From DATBLE01 sp963734065 (GTDB lineage Bacteria; Actinomycetota; Thermoleophilia; Gaiellales; Gaiellaceae): a stretch of DNA of 64,000 nt. This document shows, piece by piece, positions 1 through 7,611 of the stretch (the first letter of the stretch is position 1; each line of letters opens with the position of its first letter). The notes beneath the pieces were generated by a model. It was given only the letters and a program-made list of their open reading frames with translations. It made no database searches and had not been told where the DNA came from. The stretch spans positions 744,001 to 808,000 of the forward strand of contig CAVTFN010000003.1 of NCBI GenBank assembly GCA_963734065.1. Reading direction: 5' to 3'. The translations under genes were made by a program, and so were the position numbers.

Positions 1-309
1 ACGACCGACCGTTGTCTCGGCCGGGTGCTCGAGGCGGTCGAGGCGGCCGGAGGCACGGCGCTCGTCACTGCCGACCACGGCAACGCCGAGACCATGCTCG
101 AGGCGGACGGAGTCAGCCCGTTCACGGCACACACGACCAACCCGATCCCGCTGGTCGTCACCGCGCCGCGCGCCGGGCTCCGTGACGGCGGAGAGCTCTC
201 CGACCTGGCGCCGACCTGCCTCGACCTGCTCGGCATTCCCCAGCCGCCCGAGATGACCGGAAAGAGCCTGGTTACGTCCCATGGCAGAGCGGGCAATCCG
301 CGTTCGTAA
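1..309 (+). CDS. gpmI: 2,3-bisphosphoglycerate-independent phosphoglycerate mutase, C-terminal part
   Basis: Interconverts 3- and 2-phosphoglycerate in glycolysis. Only the last ~102 residues are in the window; the frame is open from base 1 and ends at TAA 307-309. The piece holds the metal-binding signature TADHGNAE and the downstream AHTTNPIPLV stretch typical of the alkaline-phosphatase-fold iPGM family, and ends in the usual LDLLGIPQPPEMTGKSL tail. The start lies upstream of the window. An ECF sigma factor follows in the same direction with its own promoter-like site. Confidence 0.93.
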   Translation, partial: TTDRCLGRVLEAVEAAGGTALVTADHGNAETMLEADGVSPFTAHTTNPIPLVVTAPRAGLRDGGELSDLAPTCLDLLGIPQPPEMTGKSLVTSHGRAGNPRS

Positions 310-348
310 AAGTTGCGTAAGCAACATGGGGACCAGAAAAACCCGGGC

Positions 349-354
349 TATACT
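349..354 (+). promoter_or_regulatory. -10 element TATACT of the sigma factor gene
   Basis: TATACT ends 9 nt before TTG 364, so transcription would begin at or just before that codon. It lies inside the frame if the upstream TTG at 313 were used, which argues for 364 as the start. No good -35 is seen at 16-18 bp. Confidence 0.5.
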
Positions 355-363
355 CCGCCGGCC

Positions 364-951
364 TTGTCACTCCAGCAGCCTGACCTCGGTGTCCTGCGCA
401 AAGCACAACGGGGAGACGAGCGCGCCTTCGCGATCATCGTCCGGGCCTACGAGACGCCGGTTTTCAACTACGTGCTGCGGCTGGTCGGCGACCGGGCGCT
501 CGCCGAGGATCTGACCCAGGAGGTCTTCCTCCGCGTCTTCCAGGGACTGCCGAAGTTTTCGCTCCGCTGCAAGTTCACCACCTGGCTCTTCCAGGTGACG
601 AAGAACCGCGTCCTCGACGAGCTGCGGGCGAGCGAGCGCCGCCCCCGGCACCTGGTCGCGCTGGACGACGTCCCGCCGCTCGAGGTGATGGACGCGCCGA
701 TCGAGCTCGGCGAGACCGTCGAGGCGCTCTGGCGCGCAATCGAGGGGCTCTCGACCGATCTGAAGATGGCGCTGCTCCTCCGCGACGTCGCCGGCCTCTC
801 GTACTCCGAGATCGCGGACTCGCTCGAGGTCACGCTCGCGACCGTCAAGTGGCGGATCTACAAGGGTCGCGAGGACGTCGCCCTGGCTCTGGCCCGCGAG
901 GGCATCAGCTTCGATACTCGGCCGGTCGAGGTCGAGGCGAAGACCTCCTAG
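364..951 (+). CDS. ECF-family RNA polymerase sigma factor (RpoE-like)
   Basis: A two-domain sigma-70 family factor of about 195 aa. Region 2 is seen as AEDLTQEVFLRVFQ, with the aromatic -10-melting segment KFTTWLFQVTKNRVLD after it. Region 4 shows an LSYSEIADSLEVTLATVKWRIYKGRE helix-turn-helix for -35 recognition. No anti-sigma gene lies beside it: the next gene is a convergent phosphoesterase whose stop is 7 bp away, so its control is not visible here. TTG 364 is chosen because TATACT sits just upstream; TTG 313 in the same frame would add 17 residues. Confidence 0.85.
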   Translation: MSLQQPDLGVLRKAQRGDERAFAIIVRAYETPVFNYVLRLVGDRALAEDLTQEVFLRVFQGLPKFSLRCKFTTWLFQVTKNRVLDELRASERRPRHLVALDDVPPLEVMDAPIELGETVEALWRAIEGLSTDLKMALLLRDVAGLSYSEIADSLEVTLATVKWRIYKGREDVALALAREGISFDTRPVEVEAKTS

Positions 952-958
952 AGAGCGG

Positions 959-1684
959 CTACACCCCGTGGGCGAGCCGCTCGGCGAGCGCGTCGGGCAG
1001 CCCGGCGGCGTGGATCGCCTCCTGCGCGCCCGCGACGTCGTAGGCCGTCCGCCGGAACTCGGCCGTCCGCGCGCCGAGGTCGAGCAGCAGCCAGGCCGCG
1101 TCGCGGTCGCCGTCGCGGGGCTGACCGACGGAGCCGGGGTTGAGCAGCCAGCGCCCGCCGGCCAGGTCGATCTCGGTGCCGCCCGGGGCGTGCCCTCCGG
1201 CCGCCTGGTTCCCGTCCGGGATCGCCAGCGGGATGTGGCTGTGGCCGACGAGCGTCACCTCGGTGCCGGAGTCGTGGATCGCGTCGCGCGCAGCCTCCCA
1301 GGAGAGCACGTACTCCCAGACGGGATCGCGCGGGCTTCCGTGGTAGAGGCCGACACCGTGCGCGAGCCCGCTCGGGCCGAGCGCCGACAGGTAGGCGTGT
1401 GCATCGGCATCGAGAACCGTGCGCGTCCACCTGGCGGCGACGGCGGCATCGCCGGCGAAGTCGTCCAGCTCCAGGGTGCCGAGCACGCCGAGGTCGTGGT
1501 TGCCGACCAGGCACTCGCGCGCGTTCGCCTGTGCCCAGGCGCAGCACTCGTTCGGCTGCGCGCCGTAGCCGACCAGGTCGCCGAGGCACCAGATCTCGTC
1601 GGGCGATTCCCGCCCGATCGCCTCGGCCGTCGCTTCGAGGGCGGGGAGGTTAGCGTGGATGTCGGAGATGACGGCGACGCGCAT
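959..1684 (-). CDS. Metallophosphoesterase, YfcE/MJ0936-like
   Basis: Calcineurin-like phosphoesterase of 241 aa with all the family metal-binding motifs in order: SDIHAN (residues 7-12), GDLVGYG (about 35-41), GNHD (about 62-65), GHSH (about 155) and the late NPGSVGQPRDGD. Members of this small family hydrolyse phosphodiesters; the substrate cannot be read from sequence. The start is ATG 1684, directly before the conserved MRVAVISDIHAN. The divergent M48 gene probably starts at 1659 or 1668, so the two 5' ends overlap by up to 26 bp. Confidence 0.88.
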   Translation of the reverse strand: MRVAVISDIHANLPALEATAEAIGRESPDEIWCLGDLVGYGAQPNECCAWAQANARECLVGNHDLGVLGTLELDDFAGDAAVAARWTRTVLDADAHAYLSALGPSGLAHGVGLYHGSPRDPVWEYVLSWEAARDAIHDSGTEVTLVGHSHIPLAIPDGNQAAGGHAPGGTEIDLAGGRWLLNPGSVGQPRDGDRDAAWLLLDLGARTAEFRRTAYDVAGAQEAIHAAGLPDALAERLAHGV

Positions 1685-2891
1685 TGGGCACCCGCTGCGG
1701 CTCGCAACGTTAGCGGCGCTCGCAGGGTCCTGGGCAGCGGCCGCGTTCTTCCTCTGGGACTCGACGAAGGTCCCGAACGGGCTGGATCTCGGCGGCGTCC
1801 CGGTGCGCACGCTGTTCGGCGCGACCTTCCTCCACCGGGCCGAGCACTACGAGTCGTTCTTCTACTGGCTGGCGCTCGGGCAGACGGTCGTGACCGTTCT
1901 CGTCTTCGCGCTGTACGCCTGGCGCGGGGCGGGCTTCGCGCGCGAGTCGGCGGCGGGGCCGATCGGCACCGCGATGCTGCTGGCGATGCTCGGCGTCGGG
2001 CTGGTCTGGCTCGTGACCGTTCCCTTCGACGTGCTCTCGTTGTGGTGGCAGCGCCGCTACGACCAGGCGACGGAGAGCTATGCCGAGGCGCTGTTCGGCG
2101 ACTGGGTGCTGCTCGCGGTCAAGTTCGCGCTGCTCTCGTTCGCGGTCGTTGTCGCGGTCGGGCTCGCCAAGTGGCTGCCCCGGTTGTGGTGGATCCCCGC
2201 GTCGGCGGTCTTCATCGGCCTCCAGGTGCTGCTCCTGTTCACGACCCCGTACCTGGTGCCGGACACCCACCGGCTCCGCAATCCTCGTCTCGAGGCCGCT
2301 GCGGCCCGGATTGCGGAGCAGGAGGGCGTGAAGGGCGTGCCGATCCGCGAGGAGACGGTGCACACGAAGGATCCGAACGCCTTCACGACCGGGCTGGGCC
2401 CGTCGCGCCGGGTGTTCGTCTGGAGCTCGATGCTCGACGGCCGCTTCACCGAGCGGCAGCTGGAGGTCGTCGTCGCGCACGAGTACGGCCACCAGGCGAG
2501 GAACCACCTGCTCAAGGGGATCGCGTGGTACGCGCTCTTGACGGTGCCGCTGGCGTACCTGATCGCGCTGGTCGCCCGGAGTCGGGGTGGGATGCGGGAG
2601 GCCGCCGCCATTCCCCTCGTGCTGCTCGTCTACGTCGTCGTCGGGCTACTGGTGACGCCGGTCGAGGCGGCGGTCTCGCGGCACATGGAGGCGGAGGCCG
2701 ACTGGATGGCGTTGCAGACGACCCGGGATCCCGGCGCGACCCAAACGCTGTGGAGGCGGGTGGCGTCGACCGGCCTATCCGACCCGAATCCGCCCACGCT
2801 GCCGTATCTGGTCTTCTACGACCACCCGTCGCTGGCTCAGCGGGTGGCGATGGCCCGCGCCTGGGAGAAACGGGAGGCAGGCGGAGGCTAG
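1659..2891 (+). CDS. M48-family zinc metalloprotease (CAAX protease/Ste24-like), membrane
   Basis: 410-aa integral membrane protein. Several hydrophobic helices occupy the first ~190 residues. The zinc-binding HEYGH (about residues 273-277) and the downstream EAEAD (third zinc ligand) mark an M48A Ste24/CAAX-prenyl-protease-type enzyme, with two more membrane helices between them. It probably cleaves membrane proteins or peptides. ATG 1659 overlaps the divergent phosphoesterase; ATG 1668 is an equally good start. It ends over the stop of the convergent DUF3467 gene. Confidence 0.85.
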   Translation: MSEMTATRIGHPLRLATLAALAGSWAAAAFFLWDSTKVPNGLDLGGVPVRTLFGATFLHRAEHYESFFYWLALGQTVVTVLVFALYAWRGAGFARESAAGPIGTAMLLAMLGVGLVWLVTVPFDVLSLWWQRRYDQATESYAEALFGDWVLLAVKFALLSFAVVVAVGLAKWLPRLWWIPASAVFIGLQVLLLFTTPYLVPDTHRLRNPRLEAAAARIAEQEGVKGVPIREETVHTKDPNAFTTGLGPSRRVFVWSSMLDGRFTERQLEVVVAHEYGHQARNHLLKGIAWYALLTVPLAYLIALVARSRGGMREAAAIPLVLLVYVVVGLLVTPVEAAVSRHMEAEADWMALQTTRDPGATQTLWRRVASTGLSDPNPPTLPYLVFYDHPSLAQRVAMARAWEKREAGGG

Positions 2892-3184
2892 TCCTGGTCG
2901 CCCTGATGCTCGGGCAGGTTGCGGATGCCCTCCCGCGCCGACCACTTCGACCACGAGTCCTGCATCGCGTCGAGCAGCTCCTTCATGAAGCGGGTCGACA
3001 TGTTCACGCGCGCGACCACCACGCCCGGGATGTCGCCCTCTTCGACCTCGTGGTCGATTCGCGCGAAGGTGATCGCGAACTCGTAGTCCGAGAAGCTGAT
3101 GTTCGCGAAGTTCGAGTAGACCCCGCCCATGTGCGTGGGGTCGACATGGATGTTGAGCTGACGCTCCTGGCTCTCTTCTTCCAC
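2888..3184 (-). CDS. DUF3467 family protein
   Basis: About 98 aa. The pattern GVYSNFANISFSDYEFAITF, then ARVNMSTRFMKELLDAMQDSW, matches small DUF3467 proteins of unknown function. GTG 3184 is preferred because TAGTAT (3198-3193, minus strand) stands 8 nt upstream; GTG 3190 is possible but would touch that hexamer. It is divergent from argS with a 19-bp gap and its 3' end overlaps the convergent protease gene by 4 bp. Confidence 0.75.
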   Translation of the reverse strand: MEEESQERQLNIHVDPTHMGGVYSNFANISFSDYEFAITFARIDHEVEEGDIPGVVVARVNMSTRFMKELLDAMQDSWSKWSAREGIRNLPEHQGDQD

Positions 3185-3191
3185 CGGCACG

Positions 3192-3198
3192 GATACTA
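3192..3198. promoter_or_regulatory. Shared divergent promoter core GATACTA (argS / DUF3467)
   Basis: On the plus strand GATACT (3192-3197) ends 6 nt before argS GTG 3204. On the minus strand the overlapping TAGTAT ends 8 nt before GTG 3184. One 7-bp core could therefore serve as -10 in both directions with leaderless mRNAs. The same core recurs at 46330 between another divergent pair. No -35 is apparent on either side. Confidence 0.45.
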
Positions 3199-3203
3199 CT
3201 GCT

Positions 3204-4721
3204 GTGCCCGCCAAGAGCATCGCCGAGCTCGCCGACGCGCTGGCCGAGGCCGCGGGGTCCGCGGTCGAGCTGGAGCGCCCCTCCGACGCCGAGCACGGGG
3301 ACTACGCGACCAATGTCGCGCTCCGGCTCGCGCCCGCGCGCAAACGCGCGCCGCGCGAGCTGGCGGAGGAGCTCGCCGGTGCGGCGCGGGCTCTGCCGCC
3401 GGTCGAGCGCGCCGAGGTCGCCGGCCCCGGGTTCCTCAACCTCTTCCTGCGCGACGGGTGGTACGCGGAGGCGCTGGCGGAGATCCTCGATGCGGGGTCG
3501 GGCTTCGGCACGGGCTTTGCGGGGCAGCGCGAGCGCGTCCAGGTCGAGATGGTCTCGGCCAACCCGACGGGGCCGATCACGGTCGCGTCGGCCAGGAACG
3601 GCGCGATCGGCGACTCGCTCGCCCGCCTGCTCGCCCGGGCCGGCCACGAGATCGAGCGGGAGTACTACTACAACGACTCGGGCGCGCAGATGGAGCGCTT
3701 CCGGGCGTCGGTCGAGGCGGTGCGGCGCGGGGACGAGCCGCCGGAGGACGGCTACAAGGGCGACTATGTCCGCGAGCTCGCACAGGTCCCCGGCGACCCG
3801 GTGCCGGCGATGCTGGGGCGGATCGAGGCGAGCCTCGAGCGGTTCCGGATCAACTTCGACTCGTGGGCGCTGCAGAGCCGGCTCGAGGAGCGGCTGCCGG
3901 AGCTGTTGCCCCGGCTGGACACGTACGAGCGAGACGGCGCGCTCTGGGCCCGGTCGTCCGGGTTCGGAGACGACCAGGACCGGGTGCTGCTCCGCTCCGA
4001 GACGCGCGAGCCGACGTACCGGGCCGCCGACGTCGTCTACCTCGTCGACAAGCTCGAGCGTGGCTTCGACCGCGCGATCTACGTGCTCGGCGCCGACCAC
4101 CACGGCACCCGCAACTGGTATGCGGCGGTCGCGCGCATGCTCGGCTACGACCCCGAGCGCGTCGAGGTGCTGCTCTACCAGCTCGTCCACCTGACCCGCG
4201 GCGGGGAGCAGACGAAGATGTCGAAGCGTCGGGGCGACGTCGTCTTCCTCGACGACTTCATCGACGAGATCGGCGTCGACGCCGCCCGCTGGTACCTGGT
4301 CAACCGCAGCCCGGACCAGACGATCGAGATCGACGTCGACCTCGCCGCCGAGCGTTCCGAGAAGAACCCGGTCTACTACGTCCAGTACGCCCACGCCCGG
4401 ATCGCCGGGGTCCTGCGCAACGCCGGGGGCGCGGAGGGGTCGGCCGAGCTCTCGGCGCCGCTCGCTCCCGAGGAGCGCGACCTGGTCAAGCGGCTGCTGG
4501 AGTTCCCCGAGATGGCCGCGGAGGCGGTCGAGCGGCGCGGACCGCACGGGATCACGACGTACGCGATTCGCGTCGCCGACGAGTTCCACCGCTTCTACCA
4601 CCACCACCGGGTGCTCGGGAGCGACGCTCAGGCGTTCAGGCTCGGTCTGTGCCGGGCGACCCGGACGGTGATCGCCTCCTGCCTCGAGCTGGTCGGGGTC
4701 GAGGCGCCTGACCGTATGTGA
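3204..4721 (+). CDS. argS: Arginyl-tRNA synthetase
   Basis: Class I ArgRS, 505 aa, which charges tRNA-Arg. The order is as expected: N-terminal additional domain (GDYATNVALRLA), SANPTGP entry to the Rossmann fold, YYNDSGAQM, GADHHGT, KMSKRRG (KMSKS loop, about residues 338-344) and a DALR-type anticodon-binding end (YVQYAHARI). The HIGH signature after ANPTGP, normally HVGH, reads TVAS, so both catalytic histidines are absent; the surrounding SARNGAIGD is otherwise normal. GTG 3204 has a -10-like GATACT just upstream and no Shine-Dalgarno. Confidence 0.93.
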   Translation: MPAKSIAELADALAEAAGSAVELERPSDAEHGDYATNVALRLAPARKRAPRELAEELAGAARALPPVERAEVAGPGFLNLFLRDGWYAEALAEILDAGSGFGTGFAGQRERVQVEMVSANPTGPITVASARNGAIGDSLARLLARAGHEIEREYYYNDSGAQMERFRASVEAVRRGDEPPEDGYKGDYVRELAQVPGDPVPAMLGRIEASLERFRINFDSWALQSRLEERLPELLPRLDTYERDGALWARSSGFGDDQDRVLLRSETREPTYRAADVVYLVDKLERGFDRAIYVLGADHHGTRNWYAAVARMLGYDPERVEVLLYQLVHLTRGGEQTKMSKRRGDVVFLDDFIDEIGVDAARWYLVNRSPDQTIEIDVDLAAERSEKNPVYYVQYAHARIAGVLRNAGGAEGSAELSAPLAPEERDLVKRLLEFPEMAAEAVERRGPHGITTYAIRVADEFHRFYHHHRVLGSDAQAFRLGLCRATRTVIASCLELVGVEAPDRM

Positions 4722-4726
4722 CGCCG

Positions 4727-4732
4727 TAGGAT
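4727..4732 (+). promoter_or_regulatory. -10-like TAGGAT before glpX
   Basis: TAGGAT ends 6 nt before GTG 4739, just after the argS stop, giving a possible leaderless transcript for glpX. The same hexamer and spacing precede the HerA-like gene at 22632. No -35 match at 16-18 bp. Confidence 0.4.
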
Positions 4733-4738
4733 TCGCGC

Positions 4739-5728
4739 GTGTCCGAGGCTCCCGATCGCAATCTCGCACTCGAGCTCGTCCGGGTGACCGAGGCCGCGGC
4801 GATGGCGGCGGGCCGGTGGGTCGGGCGCGGCGACAAGATCTCGGCCGACCAGGCGGCGGTCGACGCCATGCGGCTGATGCTCGACACCGTGTCGATGAGC
4901 GGCGTGGTCGTGATCGGCGAGGGGGAGAAGGACGAGGCGCCGATGCTCTACAACGGCGAGGAGGTCGGGAACGGCAACGGGCCGGGCGTCGACGTCGCCG
5001 TCGATCCGCTCGAGGGCACGCGCCTGACCGCGCTGGGCATGCCGAACGCGATCGCGGTGATCGCACTCGCCGAGCGGGGCACGATGTTCTTCCCCGGCGC
5101 GGCGGTGTACATGGACAAGGTCGCGGTCGGGCCGGAGGCGGCCGACGCGATCGACATCGAGGCGCCGCCGGCGGAGAACGTGAAGCGGGTGGCAAAGGCG
5201 AAGGGGATGCACACCGAGGACGTCAGCGTCGTCGTGCTCGACCGTGACCGCCACGGGCAGCTCGTCACCGACCTGCGCGAGGCCGGCGCGAAGGTGTGGC
5301 TGATCACCGACGGCGACGTCGCGCCCTCGATCGCGGCCGCGCGGCCGGGAACCGGCGTCGACATGCTGATGGGCGTCGGCGGCACGCCGGAGGGCGTAAT
5401 CTCGGCCGCGGCGATCAAGTGCCTCGGCGGCGCGATCCAGGGCAAGCTCTGGCCGCGCGACGACGGCGAGCGGCAGCAGCTGATCGACGCCGGGTACGAC
5501 GTCGACCGCGTGCTCTCGACCGACGACCTCGTCGCCGGCGACGACGTCTTCGTCGCAGCCACCGGGGTCACCGACGGCGCGCTGCTCCACGGCGTGCGCT
5601 ACACGGGCGCCGGCGCCGAGACCGCGTCGATCGTGATGCGCTCGCGCTCCGGCACGGTGCGCCGCATCGAGGCGTCCCACCGCTGGGGCAAGCTCGAACA
5701 GATCGCCGGCGAGCGCTACAGGCCTTAG
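4739..5728 (+). CDS. glpX: Fructose-1,6-bisphosphatase class II
   Basis: Hydrolyses fructose-1,6-bisphosphate in gluconeogenesis. The 329-aa length fits the class II (GlpX) family. Metal and substrate motifs are visible: IGEGEKDEAPML (about residues 58-69), DPLEGT (about 84-89), and LMGVGGTPEGVISAAAIKCLGG near residue 215. A class I aldolase is encoded nearby on the opposite strand, which fits a gluconeogenic or glycolytic gene neighbourhood. The stop codon overlaps a strong palindrome that may act as terminator. Confidence 0.95.
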   Translation: MSEAPDRNLALELVRVTEAAAMAAGRWVGRGDKISADQAAVDAMRLMLDTVSMSGVVVIGEGEKDEAPMLYNGEEVGNGNGPGVDVAVDPLEGTRLTALGMPNAIAVIALAERGTMFFPGAAVYMDKVAVGPEAADAIDIEAPPAENVKRVAKAKGMHTEDVSVVVLDRDRHGQLVTDLREAGAKVWLITDGDVAPSIAAARPGTGVDMLMGVGGTPEGVISAAAIKCLGGAIQGKLWPRDDGERQQLIDAGYDVDRVLSTDDLVAGDDVFVAATGVTDGALLHGVRYTGAGAETASIVMRSRSGTVRRIEASHRWGKLEQIAGERYRP

Positions 5729-5755
5729 GGACTGACCCCGGAGGGGTCTGTCCCT
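5727..5755. repeat. Palindromic element, possible glpX terminator
   Basis: Inner arms GACCCC/GGGGTC with a GGA loop and outer arms AGGGAC/GTCCCT, separated by a T-T mismatch. It starts in the glpX stop codon and is followed by TGCAGAAAAC. The same design, and the same tail, recurs at 47.4 kb and in nusA, so it is a member of a dispersed repeat family that may double as terminator. Confidence 0.65.
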
Positions 5756-5789
5756 GCAGAAAACCCGAGCAGCGCGTAGCCGCCCGACC

Positions 5790-5831
5790 TTGCACGGTTG
5801 CACGGGCGCATCTATAGTTCGGCCCGAACTA
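5790..5831 (+). promoter_or_regulatory. padR promoter with palindromic operator
   Basis: TTGCAC (5790-5795), a 17-bp spacer and TATAGT (5813-5818) form a good sigma-70-type promoter. A perfect palindrome with 8-bp arms, TAGTTCGG and CCGAACTA around one C, covers 5815-5831, from inside the -10 to the A of the start codon. PadR repressors usually bind such a site to repress their own operon, so autoregulation is likely. Confidence 0.7.
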
Positions 5832-6376
5832 TGCCGGTACGGACTAAAACCCAAGTTGCTGTCACACCAACCGAGGTGGCGGTCCTCGGGCTGCTCACCG
5901 ACGGCGAGCGGTCCGGCTATGACCTCCTACGAGCGGCGGATCGCAGCGTCGGCTTCTTCTGGACGCCGGCGAAGACACAGCTGTACGCCGTCCTCAAGCA
6001 GCTCGTTCAGCATGGCTTCGCGACCGCGCGGATCGTCCGGCAGACCGACCGGCCGGACAAGACGCTGTACACGATCACCGACTCGGGCCTCGAGCGGCTC
6101 GCGGCCGGCCTGGAGGAGATCGGCTCCAACGTGAACCGCAACCCGCTCGAGCTGCGGATCTTCTACGGCGCCCATCGCCCGCGTGAGGCGGTGATCGCCG
6201 ACCTCGAGGCCGTCCGCGACCACGCGCGCGCGCATCTGGCCGAGCTGCGGCACATCGAGCAGACCTTCGACCACGACGAGCATCTCTTCCCGTACCTGAC
6301 GCTCCTCCGCGGGAAGGCCACGGCGAGCGCGGACATCCGCTGGGCCGAGCAGGCCCTCGATCTCCTGGGCGGATGA
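5831..6376 (+). CDS. PadR-family transcriptional regulator
   Basis: 181 aa. The N-terminal winged helix reads VLGLLTDGERSGYDLLRA, then TPAKTQLYAVLKQLVQHGFA and the wing TLYTITDSGLERL, which is the PadR pattern. The C-terminal half (REAVIADLEAVRDHARAHLAEL) is the helical dimerisation region. ATG 5831 is chosen because the promoter lies immediately upstream; an earlier ATG at 5798 would sit inside the promoter. It overlaps the following hydrolase gene by 4 bp (ATGA), so the regulator probably controls that enzyme. The ligand is unknown. Confidence 0.85.
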   Translation: MPVRTKTQVAVTPTEVAVLGLLTDGERSGYDLLRAADRSVGFFWTPAKTQLYAVLKQLVQHGFATARIVRQTDRPDKTLYTITDSGLERLAAGLEEIGSNVNRNPLELRIFYGAHRPREAVIADLEAVRDHARAHLAELRHIEQTFDHDEHLFPYLTLLRGKATASADIRWAEQALDLLGG

Positions 6377-7611
6377 TCCGCGCCCTCGCCGGTCTCGCGA
6401 TGGTGCTTGCCGGTGCGCAGCCCGGAACCTATGCGGGCACGGTCACGTTCACGAACGCCGAGCCGTCGGGGATCGGGCTCGTCCTGCACGGGTCGACCGC
6501 CACCGTCTCGCTCGGGCCGGGACACGTCTCGCATGCACAGGTCGCGGTCAGCCGGTCGCACGGAGTGATCCGCTTCGCGGTTCCGGGCCTGCCGAAGCCG
6601 ATCCAGTTCTCACTGCGGCCGAGCGGGTCGCGGCTGTCCGGCACGGCGACGCAGGGCGCAGCACGCGCGACCGTCACCCTGACCCGCGGCCGGAGCAGCC
6701 CGGACGCAGCGCTCGGCTACTTCGGCTCGCCGCAGGTCGAGATCGCCCGCTTCACGCGGTTCGGCTTCTCCACGCGGCCAGTTGCGATCGACCGCGACAC
6801 CGGCGCGTTCAGGGCTGCGGTCCCGACCGCCGCGCGGGTGGGCGTCCGGCAGTACGAGGTGCGCATCCCGGTGCCCGGCGCCACGCTCGCCGGCACGCTC
6901 ACGATCCCGCCGGGACCGGGCCCACACCCGGCGTACGTGTACGTCTCGGGGTCCGGGCCGACCCTGCGCGAGGAGTCGCACTGGTTCGACTCCGTGTTCG
7001 TCTCGCGGGGGATCGCCGTGCTCTCGTACGACAAACGTGGGATCGGCCAGTCGAGCGGTCACTACCCCGGCGACTTCGCGAGCGTGACGACGATCGACCA
7101 GCTCGCGGGCGACGCCGCCGCAGCCGCCCGCTTCCTCGCCGCCCAGCCCGGCATCGACCCGAAGCGCGTCGGCCTGGTCGGGATCAGCCAGGCCGGGTGG
7201 ATCATCCCGCAGACCGCCGTCCGCTCCCGCGGTGCGGTCGCGTGGGCGGTGATCGAGTCCGGGCCGACCGTCACCCAGGGCGAGTCGGACGACTACGCGA
7301 ACATCCTCCCGCAGGCGAAGTCCCTCGCGGACGCCGAGGCGAAGGCGCAGGCGTACGGCCCGAACGGCTACGACCCGGTCCCGTGGATCAGGAAGCTGAC
7401 GATTCCCGTGCTCTGGCTGTACGGCGGGCGGGACCGGAACCAGCCCGCCCACCGCAGCATGGCCATCCTCCAGACGCTCTCACCGGGCCACGACTTCGAG
7501 GTCGACTACTTCCCGACCGCGCCGCATCCTCTCTTCGACGCGCACGGCTTCCCGCCGACCCTGTTCGGGACGGTCCGGGCCTGGCTCTCGGCGCGCTCGC
7601 TCGGAAGCTAG
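6373..7611 (+). CDS. Secreted alpha/beta hydrolase
   Basis: 412 aa with a short hydrophobic N-terminus (about residues 1-22) that may be a signal peptide. An N-terminal beta-rich region (to about 150) is followed by an S9/S33-like alpha/beta-hydrolase: YVSGSGPT oxyanion loop, YDKRGIGQS, nucleophile elbow GISQAGW (Ser near residue 272), an acidic residue in LYGGRDRN and a final PTAPHPLF histidine. Substrate unknown; translational coupling to the PadR gene suggests induction by a small compound it acts on or responds to. Confidence 0.8.
   Translation: MIRALAGLAMVLAGAQPGTYAGTVTFTNAEPSGIGLVLHGSTATVSLGPGHVSHAQVAVSRSHGVIRFAVPGLPKPIQFSLRPSGSRLSGTATQGAARATVTLTRGRSSPDAALGYFGSPQVEIARFTRFGFSTRPVAIDRDTGAFRAAVPTAARVGVRQYEVRIPVPGATLAGTLTIPPGPGPHPAYVYVSGSGPTLREESHWFDSVFVSRGIAVLSYDKRGIGQSSGHYPGDFASVTTIDQLAGDAAAAARFLAAQPGIDPKRVGLVGISQAGWIIPQTAVRSRGAVAWAVIESGPTVTQGESDDYANILPQAKSLADAEAKAQAYGPNGYDPVPWIRKLTIPVLWLYGGRDRNQPAHRSMAILQTLSPGHDFEVDYFPTAPHPLFDAHGFPPTLFGTVRAWLSARSLGS

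Noticed and set aside
968..4711. A 1247-aa open frame on the plus strand
   Set aside because: It runs through the phosphoesterase, M48 and argS genes in a wrong frame; composition is Arg/Gly/Ala-rich, a product of high GC, with no domain.
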